Origin: Candidatus Aenigmatarchaeota archaeon
GTDB lineage: Archaea > Aenigmatarchaeota > Aenigmatarchaeia > CG10238-14 > SpSt-28
Assembly: GCA_021161995.1 (NCBI GenBank)
Contig: JAGGZO010000039.1
Location: 1 to 25,529 of the forward strand
DNA length: 25,529 nt
Direction: 5' to 3'
Program-made: the position numbers and the translations under genes
Notes under the pieces: model-generated
Told to the model about the DNA's origin: nothing
What the model saw: only the letters and a program-made list of their open reading frames with translations
Database searches by the model: none
Shown: piece after piece, positions 1 through 7,731 of the stretch
Layout: every line of letters starts with the position of its first letter
Position numbering within the stretch: position 1 is the stretch's first letter

Positions 1-46
1 GTTATAGTTATATATAAATAATTATATAAACATGTATAACTATACC
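1..46. repeat. Imperfect inverted repeat at window edge
   Basis: Positions 1-12 (GTTATAGTTATA) and 35-46 (TATAACTATACC) are reverse complements at 11 of 12 positions, separated by 22 very AT-rich bases. It lies about 140 bases upstream of a winged-helix gene, so an operator or the end of an upstream transcription unit is possible. The window starts exactly at the left arm, so the repeat may extend beyond it. AT-rich DNA forms such repeats by chance, so the functional reading is weak. Confidence 0.3.
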
Positions 47-187
47 ATATCTTGGTAACACCACACCTTTGGTATGATTTCAGTTTCATTGACTACAGAT
101 ACCGATGCAGCCGATTATGATTATTCATCCCATGGAAGTCAATCATGTTTAACAATGCCATTAATATAATACTCCGCAAACATAGAG

Positions 188-481
188 ATGAAAGTTCATA
201 AAAATAATCTTACCAATATTTCTTGTATGAAAAGAGGTAGACCTTCGTTACGACATTATATTATAAACTATATTTTAGAGTGTTTATCACAAACACAAAC
301 ACCAGTTAATGTTAGTTATATTAAGAAGTATGTTGATTCTAAAATGGAGAGGAATGTAAGTTGGAATACGATAAAAAAGTATCTCAATGAATTGATGTTA
401 CTCGATAAAGTAAAGAAGATTAAATTACCACATTCAAAGGAAAAAGATAAGGAAGGGTTAACTCTTTATACTCTTAGATGA
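188..481 (+). CDS. Winged-helix/HTH DNA-binding protein (hypothetical)
   Basis: A 97-residue basic protein. The RGRPS stretch near residues 16-20 is followed by a predicted helical winged-helix region: two helices, then VSWNTIKKYLNELMLL (residues 56-71), which reads as a recognition helix, and a basic wing ending in LYTLR. The likely role is local transcription control; the target is unknown. The start at 188 has a TATA-like TTAATATAA at 161-169, fitting a leaderless transcript. An internal ATG at 227, just before the RGRPS stretch, is the alternative start. It ends 13 bases before the DP1-like gene in the same direction and probably heads the operon DP1-like/polB/PAP2. No close named family is recognised. 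Confidence 0.7.
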   Translation: MKVHKNNLTNISCMKRGRPSLRHYIINYILECLSQTQTPVNVSYIKKYVDSKMERNVSWNTIKKYLNELMLLDKVKKIKLPHSKEKDKEGLTLYTLR

Positions 482-494
482 ATGGAATATATTA

Positions 495-1559
495 GTGGAG
501 AGAAGGGATGTTGTCCTGAAGTTAAGCAAGAAAGGATATCTCCTTAGTAAAGATGCTGTAGATTATTTGTTAAGATTTTCTGATGATATTATATGCGAGA
601 TAATAGATAAACTCCCTGATGCTAATGGAATAAAACATCTAAAAATTTCAGATATTGAAAAGACAGTCTTCAGAATGAATGTTAGATCAAGTTTGATTTA
701 TATAAAAAGACCCATTCGTTTAAGTAGAACAAAAATAGATACGTTAGTTAAACTAGCTAATGAGCGTTTCGAAAAAATATCAAAAATTCTCTTGAATAAA
801 ATAGACCCAGAATCTGTTACATCAATCAACAAAATAAAGAATATCTCAAGTTCTTTTACAATAATCGGAAGAGTTATCTCGAAAAATTTGATTGAGAACA
901 TCATAGAAATAGATGATGGTACTGGTGTTACTAAAATAAAAACAACAGGCCTAGTTCCGGATGAAGGAGAAATAATTGCTATTGTATGTGAGAAAAAGAA
1001 TGGTGAAATTGTAGCTAAAGATATTATATATCCTGATGTGAGGTTTAACCTTAAAAACACATTTCCAAAATCAGATATGAAAATTGTTGTTTTCTCTGGT
1101 AGTAATGTGCCAAAAAATATAGATTTTGATGTGGGCTTTACGTTAAAAGGGAATGAATTAAATGATGAAAGAGTTCTGTTTGTTTCTAAAAAATGTGATA
1201 ATGATAGAAGATGCGTAGAGAATTTTTCGGTGATAGAAATCAATGATGTTAAAATACAGTTTATTCTGATGGATGATCATATCAAGAAAGAAATTGAAAA
1301 ATATGGTAGTGTAGAGAATTTTATTAAAAGAATTCTCAAAAGAAGGCTAATACTGACAAGTGAAAAATTCTTAATCGGATTAGGGAACGATATCTATCTA
1401 ATTGATAATTTACCTAACATCTTAATCATTTTTTCAAACAAAAACGTTAGTTTCAATTACAAGTCTGTAATGGTCGTTTCTCTTGATATTTTGTCTGAAA
1501 ACGGGGGATGTTTTTTAATAGATATGAATGAAGGTAAAGTAATTAAATGTTCGAAATAA
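495..1559 (+). CDS. Degenerate DP1-like (PolD small subunit/B-subunit) protein, phosphoesterase site lost
   Basis: A 354-residue protein from a GTG start. Residues 1-35 resemble the DP1 N-terminus (RRDVVLKLSKKGYLLSKDAV). Residues 112-184 form an OB fold (FTIIGRV, IIEIDDGTGVTKIK, ending DIIYPDVRF) that follows the DP1 pattern ending in YLPDVPL. The calcineurin-like region follows but is shortened and degenerate: motif I of DP1 (ISDIHVG) corresponds to VFSGSNVP (199-206), the GNHD segment is absent, and the HxGHVH motif corresponds to IFSNKNV (312-318). Still recognisable are FIKRILKRR (276-284; DP1 has LLKMRH) and YLIDNLPNIL (301-310; DP1 has LVIEEVPDVV). Active DP1 is a 3'-5' exonuclease; this one should be inactive and structural. 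It sits 12 bases upstream of polB, which suggests it is the polymerase's accessory subunit. The family call is by eye. No DP2 gene is in the window. Confidence 0.72.
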   Translation: MERRDVVLKLSKKGYLLSKDAVDYLLRFSDDIICEIIDKLPDANGIKHLKISDIEKTVFRMNVRSSLIYIKRPIRLSRTKIDTLVKLANERFEKISKILLNKIDPESVTSINKIKNISSSFTIIGRVISKNLIENIIEIDDGTGVTKIKTTGLVPDEGEIIAIVCEKKNGEIVAKDIIYPDVRFNLKNTFPKSDMKIVVFSGSNVPKNIDFDVGFTLKGNELNDERVLFVSKKCDNDRRCVENFSVIEINDVKIQFILMDDHIKKEIEKYGSVENFIKRILKRRLILTSEKFLIGLGNDIYLIDNLPNILIIFSNKNVSFNYKSVMVVSLDILSENGGCFLIDMNEGKVIKCSK

Positions 1560-1571
1560 ATTCATCAATAG

Positions 1572-4289
1572 ATGAAAGTAAAATTCCAATTAATCGACGC
1601 TGATTATTTCATGTTTAAGAATAAGCCAGTCGTTAGATTGTTTGGTAAAACCGATAAGGGAAAAACTATAACGGTTTTCTACGAGGATTTTTTCCCCTAT
1701 TTTTATGTTGAGCCAAGAGTAGACAAAAAAGAAATTGAAAAATTTCTTTCCAAACGATATCCTAGCACGTTTCTTAAATTGTATGAGGAGAAAAAGTTCA
1801 GACCGATAGGGTATTCATCAAAACCAACTAAGATGCTAAAGATAGTTTTGAGGGACCCGTCTAGAGTACCGGAAGTTAGAGAAACGTTAAAGAAAAGTGG
1901 ATTAATAAAGAATATGTATGAAGCTGATATATTGTTCAAGTACAGGTTTATTTCAGATTTTGATTTGGGTGGTATGAAATGGTTCTATGCTATTGGTGAA
2001 GGAATTAACCATACTGAGATAGTTTCAACTGATTTAAAAATGCTTGCGAAGGATTTTAAAGAGGCCGATGATGTTCACAACATTGAGTATAAGTATCTAT
2101 CGTTTGATATAGAGGTTGTTTCGTTGACAGGTAAACTACCGGATCCAGAGAAAGACCCAATAGCGATGATTTCAATTGCCTTTTATCCAGCATACAAAGG
2201 ACAGGATAATATTGTTCTCGTCAGGAAGAAACTACCAAATAAGAATGGTATAATGTCTTTCGAAAACGAAAAAGAGATGCTGCAAGCATTTATAGATATT
2301 ATAAAAGATTATGATCCAGATTTCATCACAGGTTTTAACATAAATGGTTTTGATATTCCATACATAATAACAAGACTAAGAAAGAACGGAATGAGCAGAG
2401 CTTTTGGTAGATGCAAAGATAAAAATGCAACATCTCGTTTGATTTCGACAAACAGATACAGAAACTATGTACCTGGTAGAGTAATAGTAGATGTTTATGA
2501 TATAGTAAAGGATAACGCACAAAAAGGCATGCTCAAATTAAAACGTTTTGGCTTGAATGATGTCGCATATCATTTTTTAGGTGAGCAAAAAGTAGATATC
2601 TCACATAGTGAAATACCAAAATATTGGAATGGTACTTTAGAAATGAATTTGAAATTGGTTGAATATGCCAGAAAAGATGCCATCCTGGCACTAAGAATAC
2701 TACTCAGAGCTGAATTGCTAGATAAATACATAGCAATTTCTAAAGTGTGTGGGTTATTATTGCAAGATGTTCTGGATGGTGGAGAATCACAAAGAGTAGA
2801 AATGCTTTTATTGAGAGAATTTAACAGACGTAATTTTATCATACCAAATAAACCTGATAGGGAGGAAATAAAAAGAAGAATTGATGAAAGGAAGAAAAAG
2901 GAATTGGTTGGTGCAATCGTTTTGGATCCTGATGTTGGTTTACATCAGACAAGTGTTATATATCTCGATTTTAAGTCGCTGTACCCATCTATAATGATTA
3001 CGTATAATATATGTCCAACAGCCTATGTTTTGGATGAAAAACCAAGTGAAAATAAGCTCAACAAATCACCGTATGGTTCCTTTTTTGTTAAGAAAGAGGT
3101 TAGGGAGGGTGTAATACCAAATATAGTTAGGAAGCTAATTGAGGAGAGGGATAAAGTCAAGAAAAAGATGAAGAAAGAAAAGGATCCAGAAAAGAGAAAA
3201 ATATTGAATAACAAACAATTAGCTTTGAAGATTGTTGCAAATTCATTTTATGGTTACACTGGTTATATAAGAGCCAAGCTTTATGTTTTGGATGTCGCAA
3301 ATTCAATAACTAGCTATGGTAGGTATTGGATAACCACAATTAGGAATACAATCCACAGAGAAACACCATACAGAGTTGTTTATGGTGATACCGATTCTAT
3401 AATGGTAAAGGTTCCAGTTAAAGATATCAAGCGTGCGTTCGAGATCGGGAAAGAACTTGAAAAATTGATAAATAGTATAGCCGAGGGTGCTATACGAATA
3501 AAAATCGAAGGTGTGTTTAAATCAATACTGTTTTTAACAAAGAAAAGATATGCTGGTTATTTGTTTGAGGATCCTGATGATGAAGGTAAAATAGTTTCTA
3601 AAGGTATTGAAACTGTTAGAAGAGATTGGTGTGGATTAGTTGGTGAAACACTACAAAGGGTTTTAGAAATAATTTTAATTGAAGGAGACACTAAAAAGGC
3701 ATTTGAATATGTTAAGAGGATTATTGAAAAACTAAATAAAAATGAAATAGAGATAGATAAGTTGGTTATAACAAAAAGCATATCAAAACCATTAAATGAG
3801 TATAAAGGCATACAACCACATGTTCAGTTGGTTAAGAAACTTAAAAAGAGGGATCCGTTGAACGCTCCGGGTGTTGGTGATAGAATAGGTTTTGTTATCG
3901 TTAAAGGATTGCAAAAGATTGCTAATCGTGCAGAAGATCCAGAATATGTCAAAAAGAACAATATACCAATAGATTCAAAATATTACATCGAAAATCAGAT
4001 AATGCCACCTTTGGAGAGGATATTTTCTGCTATTGGCATAACACGGTCCCAGTTCATTTCTGGTGCTAAACAACTAGCTATAACTCAACTAATAAGATCA
4101 AATAATAATAGTAGTGGAAATGGTAATAATATAGTTAAATTTATTAGGGCAAGCGAGTTGGAGGGTTTTATATGTGTTAAATGTCACAAAGTCTATGATA
4201 AATTACCATTAACCGGGAGATGTTATGATTGTGGTGGTGACATAGTTTTTTACTCCAGGAATGGTTTTTCTAAGTTTGTGGTGATCTGA
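1572..4289 (+). CDS. polB: Family B DNA polymerase with C-terminal Cys4 module
   Basis: A 905-residue DNA-directed DNA polymerase with intact proofreading and synthesis sites. Exo I is FDIEVVS (D179, E181), Exo II NINGFDIP (D261) and Exo III YARKD (D369). Polymerase motif A is DFKSLYPSI (D466), motif B KIVANSFYG (K553-G561) and motif C YGDTDS (D606, D608), followed by TKKRYAG. The tail is unusual: an Asn/Ser/Gly-rich linker (residues 844-853) leads to a probable zinc module C868-x2-C871-x12-C884-x2-C887 and a short hydrophobic end. In eukaryotic B-family polymerases and in PolD DP2, C-terminal Cys modules bind the B subunit/DP1. The upstream DP1-like gene (12 bases away) makes that role plausible here. 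The stop overlaps the next ATG by one base. Confidence 0.97.
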   Translation: MKVKFQLIDADYFMFKNKPVVRLFGKTDKGKTITVFYEDFFPYFYVEPRVDKKEIEKFLSKRYPSTFLKLYEEKKFRPIGYSSKPTKMLKIVLRDPSRVPEVRETLKKSGLIKNMYEADILFKYRFISDFDLGGMKWFYAIGEGINHTEIVSTDLKMLAKDFKEADDVHNIEYKYLSFDIEVVSLTGKLPDPEKDPIAMISIAFYPAYKGQDNIVLVRKKLPNKNGIMSFENEKEMLQAFIDIIKDYDPDFITGFNINGFDIPYIITRLRKNGMSRAFGRCKDKNATSRLISTNRYRNYVPGRVIVDVYDIVKDNAQKGMLKLKRFGLNDVAYHFLGEQKVDISHSEIPKYWNGTLEMNLKLVEYARKDAILALRILLRAELLDKYIAISKVCGLLLQDVLDGGESQRVEMLLLREFNRRNFIIPNKPDREEIKRRIDERKKKELVGAIVLDPDVGLHQTSVIYLDFKSLYPSIMITYNICPTAYVLDEKPSENKLNKSPYGSFFVKKEVREGVIPNIVRKLIEERDKVKKKMKKEKDPEKRKILNNKQLALKIVANSFYGYTGYIRAKLYVLDVANSITSYGRYWITTIRNTIHRETPYRVVYGDTDSIMVKVPVKDIKRAFEIGKELEKLINSIAEGAIRIKIEGVFKSILFLTKKRYAGYLFEDPDDEGKIVSKGIETVRRDWCGLVGETLQRVLEIILIEGDTKKAFEYVKRIIEKLNKNEIEIDKLVITKSISKPLNEYKGIQPHVQLVKKLKKRDPLNAPGVGDRIGFVIVKGLQKIANRAEDPEYVKKNNIPIDSKYYIENQIMPPLERIFSAIGITRSQFISGAKQLAITQLIRSNNNSSGNGNNIVKFIRASELEGFICVKCHKVYDKLPLTGRCYDCGGDIVFYSRNGFSKFVVI

Positions 4290-4846
4290 TGACTATTAAT
4301 TTTTTTAATATCATTAATAACATAGATTTAACTTTGATGAATGTAATAAACAGACCAATTAATCCTGTTATAAACTCACTTGCTCTGCTATCAATATACC
4401 TGATGTATTTTGTAATAATGCTGGTTTTTTATTATTTGTATTTCGAGAAAAAATGGAAATTATTAAAGAGATACGTTAGTTCTGCTATCTTTGGGTTTGC
4501 TACCGTTTATATTCTGAAATATCTTATAAGGAGACCCAGGCCTAATATATTTCCTCTTGTTGTGAAAGTAGACCCTTCGTTTCCATCAACCCACGCTTTT
4601 TTCTCTGGTTTTTTGTTATATGTTTCTAGACACGAAAAGATACCATCTTATCTTAAGATAATTTCTCTGATTTTTAGCATGTTAATTCCATTTGTTAAGA
4701 TGTATATAGGTGTTCATTACCCCACTGATATTCTTGTTGGTTTTGTTCTGGGATATTTATTTCCTGGTGTGTTTTACGATAAAATATTTTCTAAAACTAG
4801 TCTCTTTGAATTAAAAGGAGCGATAAAAAATAAACAGAACAAGTGA
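4289..4846 (+). CDS. PAP2-family membrane phosphatase
   Basis: A 185-residue multi-pass membrane protein of the PAP2/type 2 phosphatidic acid phosphatase family. The three signature motifs are present: KYLIRRPRP (K77, R84-P85; the Kx6RP motif), PSTH (residues 99-102, in place of PSGH) and KMYIGVHYPTD (catalytic H143, D147). Hydrophobic segments surround them, which puts the active site at the membrane face. Family members remove phosphate from lipid phosphates or polyprenyl pyrophosphates. With aglB, an Alg7-like enzyme and a cis-prenyltransferase in this window, recycling of dolichyl (pyro)phosphate is a reasonable guess but not proven. It overlaps polB by one base and its last 36 bases overlap the convergent SecD-like gene. 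Confidence 0.88.
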   Translation: MTINFFNIINNIDLTLMNVINRPINPVINSLALLSIYLMYFVIMLVFYYLYFEKKWKLLKRYVSSAIFGFATVYILKYLIRRPRPNIFPLVVKVDPSFPSTHAFFSGFLLYVSRHEKIPSYLKIISLIFSMLIPFVKMYIGVHYPTDILVGFVLGYLFPGVFYDKIFSKTSLFELKGAIKNKQNK

Positions 4847-6304
4847 TATGAGTGTTGTATATGCGATGGAGTAGTAACCTGTTGATAATAATAAAGCTGC
4901 TACTATAGTACCGATTGTGTATATTATGAGTTTGTTCATTTTATAACTCGAAATTATGAACAGGTAAAATATAGACAAGGATAAGAGTATAGTTTTTAAT
5001 TTGAAAACATCTATAAGACCGGTTAGCATGGATGTAGCTGTTAGCAAAATAATTAATGTGTATATTTTTATCAAGTTGTTCTCCTCTGGTCTTTTCAGTT
5101 GAATCACAAAAGATAAGAAGGAAATTAGCATAACAGAGTATTTCGATAACGATACTAAAACGACTAGAATAGATACAAAAAGTAGATTTCTCATATCAAC
5201 ATTCACTTTTCTACCAAAAGAGAACATCGATAATGTTAACAGAGCAAACAATGTCATTGAGAAGATATTTTCTTTGCTGAAAATGTTTTTTTGCACTTTT
5301 TCTATTCTAATTACTTTTGTTTTTGTCAACGGTTTTGTTTCTAACGAATACTTTAGTATAGCCCCGACCTTGTTTACATGGCTTTCGTTTACTGGTAATG
5401 TTAGCAATAGCGCCGGATGCTCTAATTTAACGATATCATATGGTAAGTAGCTTGATAATACAGTTTTGTTATCAACTCTTATTTCAAGCTCACCATCTAC
5501 AAACTTTCTCAGTAGAATTATTTTAAATCCAAAATCACTAACTGTTTGTTTGAAGTTTTTGAATGAATCATTAGTTAATAGTAGAGAAATTGTTACATGA
5601 CAGCTTTCTGCTGCTTGCGATAAACAAGCCTTTTTAACTTCACTTTTTAAGATCGAATTCGAGTCAAATACTTTAACTTCTATCTTATTTGTAGTTTCAT
5701 TCACTTCTATTAGCTTTGCATTTGTTATATTTGTAGTTTCATTATGTAAAATGTATTTTACAAGATAGAATTCTGTATTGTATGGCCTCAGAATTTTACC
5801 CTCAAAAGTCGTTCTGAAAAAATTCGGTATTATTATTTCGAATTCATTCTCAGATAGTTTATTTATTTTGTAATCATCCATCCCACTTAGCTTAATTCTT
5901 TTTTCTATTGTTTGAATTTCATCTTCTGTTGACCTTATGGTATATTTAACCGGATTAAGATCTGTACCAAGCTTTGGGAATATTGATTTCCTTTGAGCAA
6001 GTATTGCCGCATCCTGATCTTTGAGAAAACATCTTGCTGGTTTACCATTTACAACCAATTCTATTTCATCTCCAATAGACAGAGTGCTTAAAATTTTGTT
6101 TACATCTTCTTGTGTCTTTATTTCATTTCCGTTTATGTAGCTTATTGTATCTCCAATTTCAACGTTTTCACAATCCAGATTTTTAATGCTTTCGATGACT
6201 AGCGGGGAGTTTGCTGCATGTATTATTTGATATATCAATGCTAGTATAACAATTACATAAGCTGTAGTTATTTTGCCAATAAGGTGTTTTTTAGTCCTTG
6301 ACAT
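4811..6304 (-). CDS. SecD-like membrane protein with PDZ-like segment
   Basis: A 497-residue protein with one N-terminal membrane helix (about residues 10-30), a large extracytoplasmic domain and about five or six hydrophobic segments from residue 345 to the end. Residues 47-95 (VEIGDTISYINGNEI...) look PDZ-like. After that, IQTIEKRIKLSGMDDYKINKLSENEFEIIIP matches the SecD first-domain pattern (xVxRRxNxxGxxEPxVxxxGxxxIxVxxPG). AILKYSLETKPL before the membrane part matches the SecD 'LRSGALPxPL' region. SecD assists protein export through SecYEG. The membrane half lacks the acidic/polar TM4 motif expected of SecD, and no SecF partner is adjacent, so this may be a divergent or repurposed SecD. 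It converges on and overlaps the PAP2 gene by 36 bases. The domain calls are by eye. Confidence 0.6.
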   Translation of the reverse strand: MSRTKKHLIGKITTAYVIVILALIYQIIHAANSPLVIESIKNLDCENVEIGDTISYINGNEIKTQEDVNKILSTLSIGDEIELVVNGKPARCFLKDQDAAILAQRKSIFPKLGTDLNPVKYTIRSTEDEIQTIEKRIKLSGMDDYKINKLSENEFEIIIPNFFRTTFEGKILRPYNTEFYLVKYILHNETTNITNAKLIEVNETTNKIEVKVFDSNSILKSEVKKACLSQAAESCHVTISLLLTNDSFKNFKQTVSDFGFKIILLRKFVDGELEIRVDNKTVLSSYLPYDIVKLEHPALLLTLPVNESHVNKVGAILKYSLETKPLTKTKVIRIEKVQKNIFSKENIFSMTLFALLTLSMFSFGRKVNVDMRNLLFVSILVVLVSLSKYSVMLISFLSFVIQLKRPEENNLIKIYTLIILLTATSMLTGLIDVFKLKTILLSLSIFYLFIISSYKMNKLIIYTIGTIVAALLLSTGYYSIAYTTLISLVLFIFYRSF

Positions 6305-6345
6305 ATTGTCTAATAATTTGCTAGTCGATTAACATTATTAAAACT

Positions 6346-6660
6346 TTATTTTTTGGATGATCTTATGGTTCTACATATATCACAAAAAAACTCCTGTGTA
6401 TCTTCATTGCTAACATTTCCATACACTATGTTTTTGACGAACTTTTCTATTTTTTTCATCAATTTTTCATCGTTTTTTATTAGTTCAACACCTTTTGCTC
6501 TCAATCCTTTCAAATAATATGATACAGCAGCCTGGCTCACGCCTAATTTTTTTGCGATTTCTACTTGCGACATCCCATATTCTTTCATCATAATTTCTGC
6601 TATAGTAGACCTTATCGATGGAAAGACATTCCTCGCAATTTTTTCACATCGTGGTTCCAT
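6346..6660 (-). CDS. HTH transcriptional regulator, COG2522-type
   Basis: A 104-residue regulator. N-terminal EPRCEKIARNVFPSIRSTIAEIM leads into a clear helix-turn-helix: MSQVEIAKKLGVSQAAVSYYLKGLRAKG (about residues 30-57). The C-terminus has a conserved-looking FCDICRTIR with a Cys-x2-Cys pair, as in small archaeal COG2522-type predicted regulators, where the same HTH follows 'PAIRxxIAxxL'. Its targets are unknown. It is transcribed away from the glycan operon end, and overlapping palindromes lie just upstream at 6692-6713 (listed separately). The SecD-like gene follows 41 bases downstream on the same strand. Confidence 0.85.
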   Translation of the reverse strand: MEPRCEKIARNVFPSIRSTIAEIMMKEYGMSQVEIAKKLGVSQAAVSYYLKGLRAKGVELIKNDEKLMKKIEKFVKNIVYGNVSNEDTQEFFCDICRTIRSSKK

Positions 6661-6691
6661 GTATATAGTGAGGACATTAAGGTTAAAAACC

Positions 6692-6713
6692 TATAACACT
6701 GTTATTATAACAG
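6692..6713. promoter_or_regulatory. Overlapping palindromes, possible operator
   Basis: Two perfect inverted repeats share an arm: ATAACA-C-TGTTAT (6693-6705) and CTGTTAT-T-ATAACAG (6699-6713). They lie 32-53 bases upstream of the HTH gene start (6660), at the position expected for a promoter or operator, and overlap the stop codon of the Alg7-like gene. A one-base centre is too small for an RNA hairpin loop, so a dimeric DNA-binding site fits better than a terminator. Autoregulation by the adjacent HTH protein is an inference. Confidence 0.35.
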
Positions 6714-7724
6714 GTATGATAACAATACGATAGTTGATATAATCATTTGTATTATAACAAGCATGATTGATATTTGTTTTTCTGTGAATTTTCCAAGGTT
6801 CATTACTATATGAGTTACTGAATATATCTTTTTTCCATATGGTGGAGCTATTGTGCCATCTCTTCTCAGTTTTCCTAGGGACGTTGCTTTAAGTTTAGAG
6901 CGTAGTTTTAGAATAAATTCCAGGAAGAATAAAGATAGAACCATTACACCAGCTTTTTCCATGTTACCAACTATAACACCACTTGCTACTATTGACCCGA
7001 GAAGATAGGTTAGTGAATCTCCAGGTAAAATTCTTGCAGGATACCAGTTATGGATTATAAATCCGAGTAAGGAAAGACATGATATGAAAAACAACGGATA
7101 AATACCTATGTTGTTGTGTAGTGCTATTATTCCCAACGTTAGCATGTAAACTATACCCATACCAGCTTCACTTCCATTAAAACCACCGAGTAGATTCACC
7201 ATATTACTAGCACCAACAACACCAATGGGCACTAGAATAAGTGGATATACCAAACCAAAATTTACAGTACCGATTATTGGTAGAGTCATTGTTGATGATC
7301 CAGCTTTTATTACCATTAATGGTATGGCTGCTGGTATTGTTGCCAATGGTTTTAACCATTGAGGTAGACCAACTCTTATATCTTTTTCGCCAATCTTTGT
7401 TCGGGTTTTTTTCTTTAGTATTCTTATATCATCCAAAAAACCAATGAACATGATCATCAATATCGATGAAACCATCGCCATGTATTCAGTAATAACTCTA
7501 CTATCAGGTTTCTCTAGGAAAGTTTTCAAACCTATGTATACCAATATAGAAAATATTATTGAAAGAGCGACAGGAACACCTCCAGCTCCAGCTATTTTTG
7601 GCTTTCCTCTTTTATGCATATCTATTGCTACTACTCCGATTTCTTTGAAATATTTGATGAAAACAGGCGTTAAATAATATGAAAGTAAAAACGCAAGCAG
7701 ATAAACTAAAATTTCAGCCATCAT
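6705..7724 (-). CDS. Dolichyl-phosphate GlcNAc-1-phosphate transferase (Alg7/AglH/MraY-type)
   Basis: A 339-residue polytopic membrane protein of glycosyltransferase family 4. It transfers a sugar-1-phosphate from a UDP-sugar to a polyprenyl phosphate, the first step of lipid-linked oligosaccharide assembly. Visible marks: DMHKRGKPKIAGAGG (35-49), GFLDD (D98-D99, Mg/nucleotide site), NMVNLLGGFNGSEAG (174-188, the Alg7 'NxxNxxxGxNGLEVG' pattern rather than the MraY form), GDSLTY, and a cytoplasmic loop RDGTIAPPYGKKIYSVTH. This favours the eukaryote-like Alg7/archaeal AglH branch. It is the last gene of a three-gene minus-strand operon, 7 bases after the GT2 gene. The start could be either of two adjacent Met codons. 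Confidence 0.92.
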   Translation of the reverse strand: MMAEILVYLLAFLLSYYLTPVFIKYFKEIGVVAIDMHKRGKPKIAGAGGVPVALSIIFSILVYIGLKTFLEKPDSRVITEYMAMVSSILMIMFIGFLDDIRILKKKTRTKIGEKDIRVGLPQWLKPLATIPAAIPLMVIKAGSSTMTLPIIGTVNFGLVYPLILVPIGVVGASNMVNLLGGFNGSEAGMGIVYMLTLGIIALHNNIGIYPLFFISCLSLLGFIIHNWYPARILPGDSLTYLLGSIVASGVIVGNMEKAGVMVLSLFFLEFILKLRSKLKATSLGKLRRDGTIAPPYGKKIYSVTHIVMNLGKFTEKQISIMLVIIQMIISTIVLLSYLL

Positions 7725-7731
7725 ACTTTCA

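Noticed and set aside
698..1243. Long minus-strand open frame inside the DP1-like gene
   Set aside because: Antisense shadow of a coding frame with clear domain similarity; its product is low-complexity Ser/Ile/Phe-rich with no family features.
495..1559. Reading the DP1-like protein as an active exonuclease subunit
   Set aside because: The motifs corresponding to ISDxH, GNHD and HxGHxH are replaced or absent, so metal binding is not credible.
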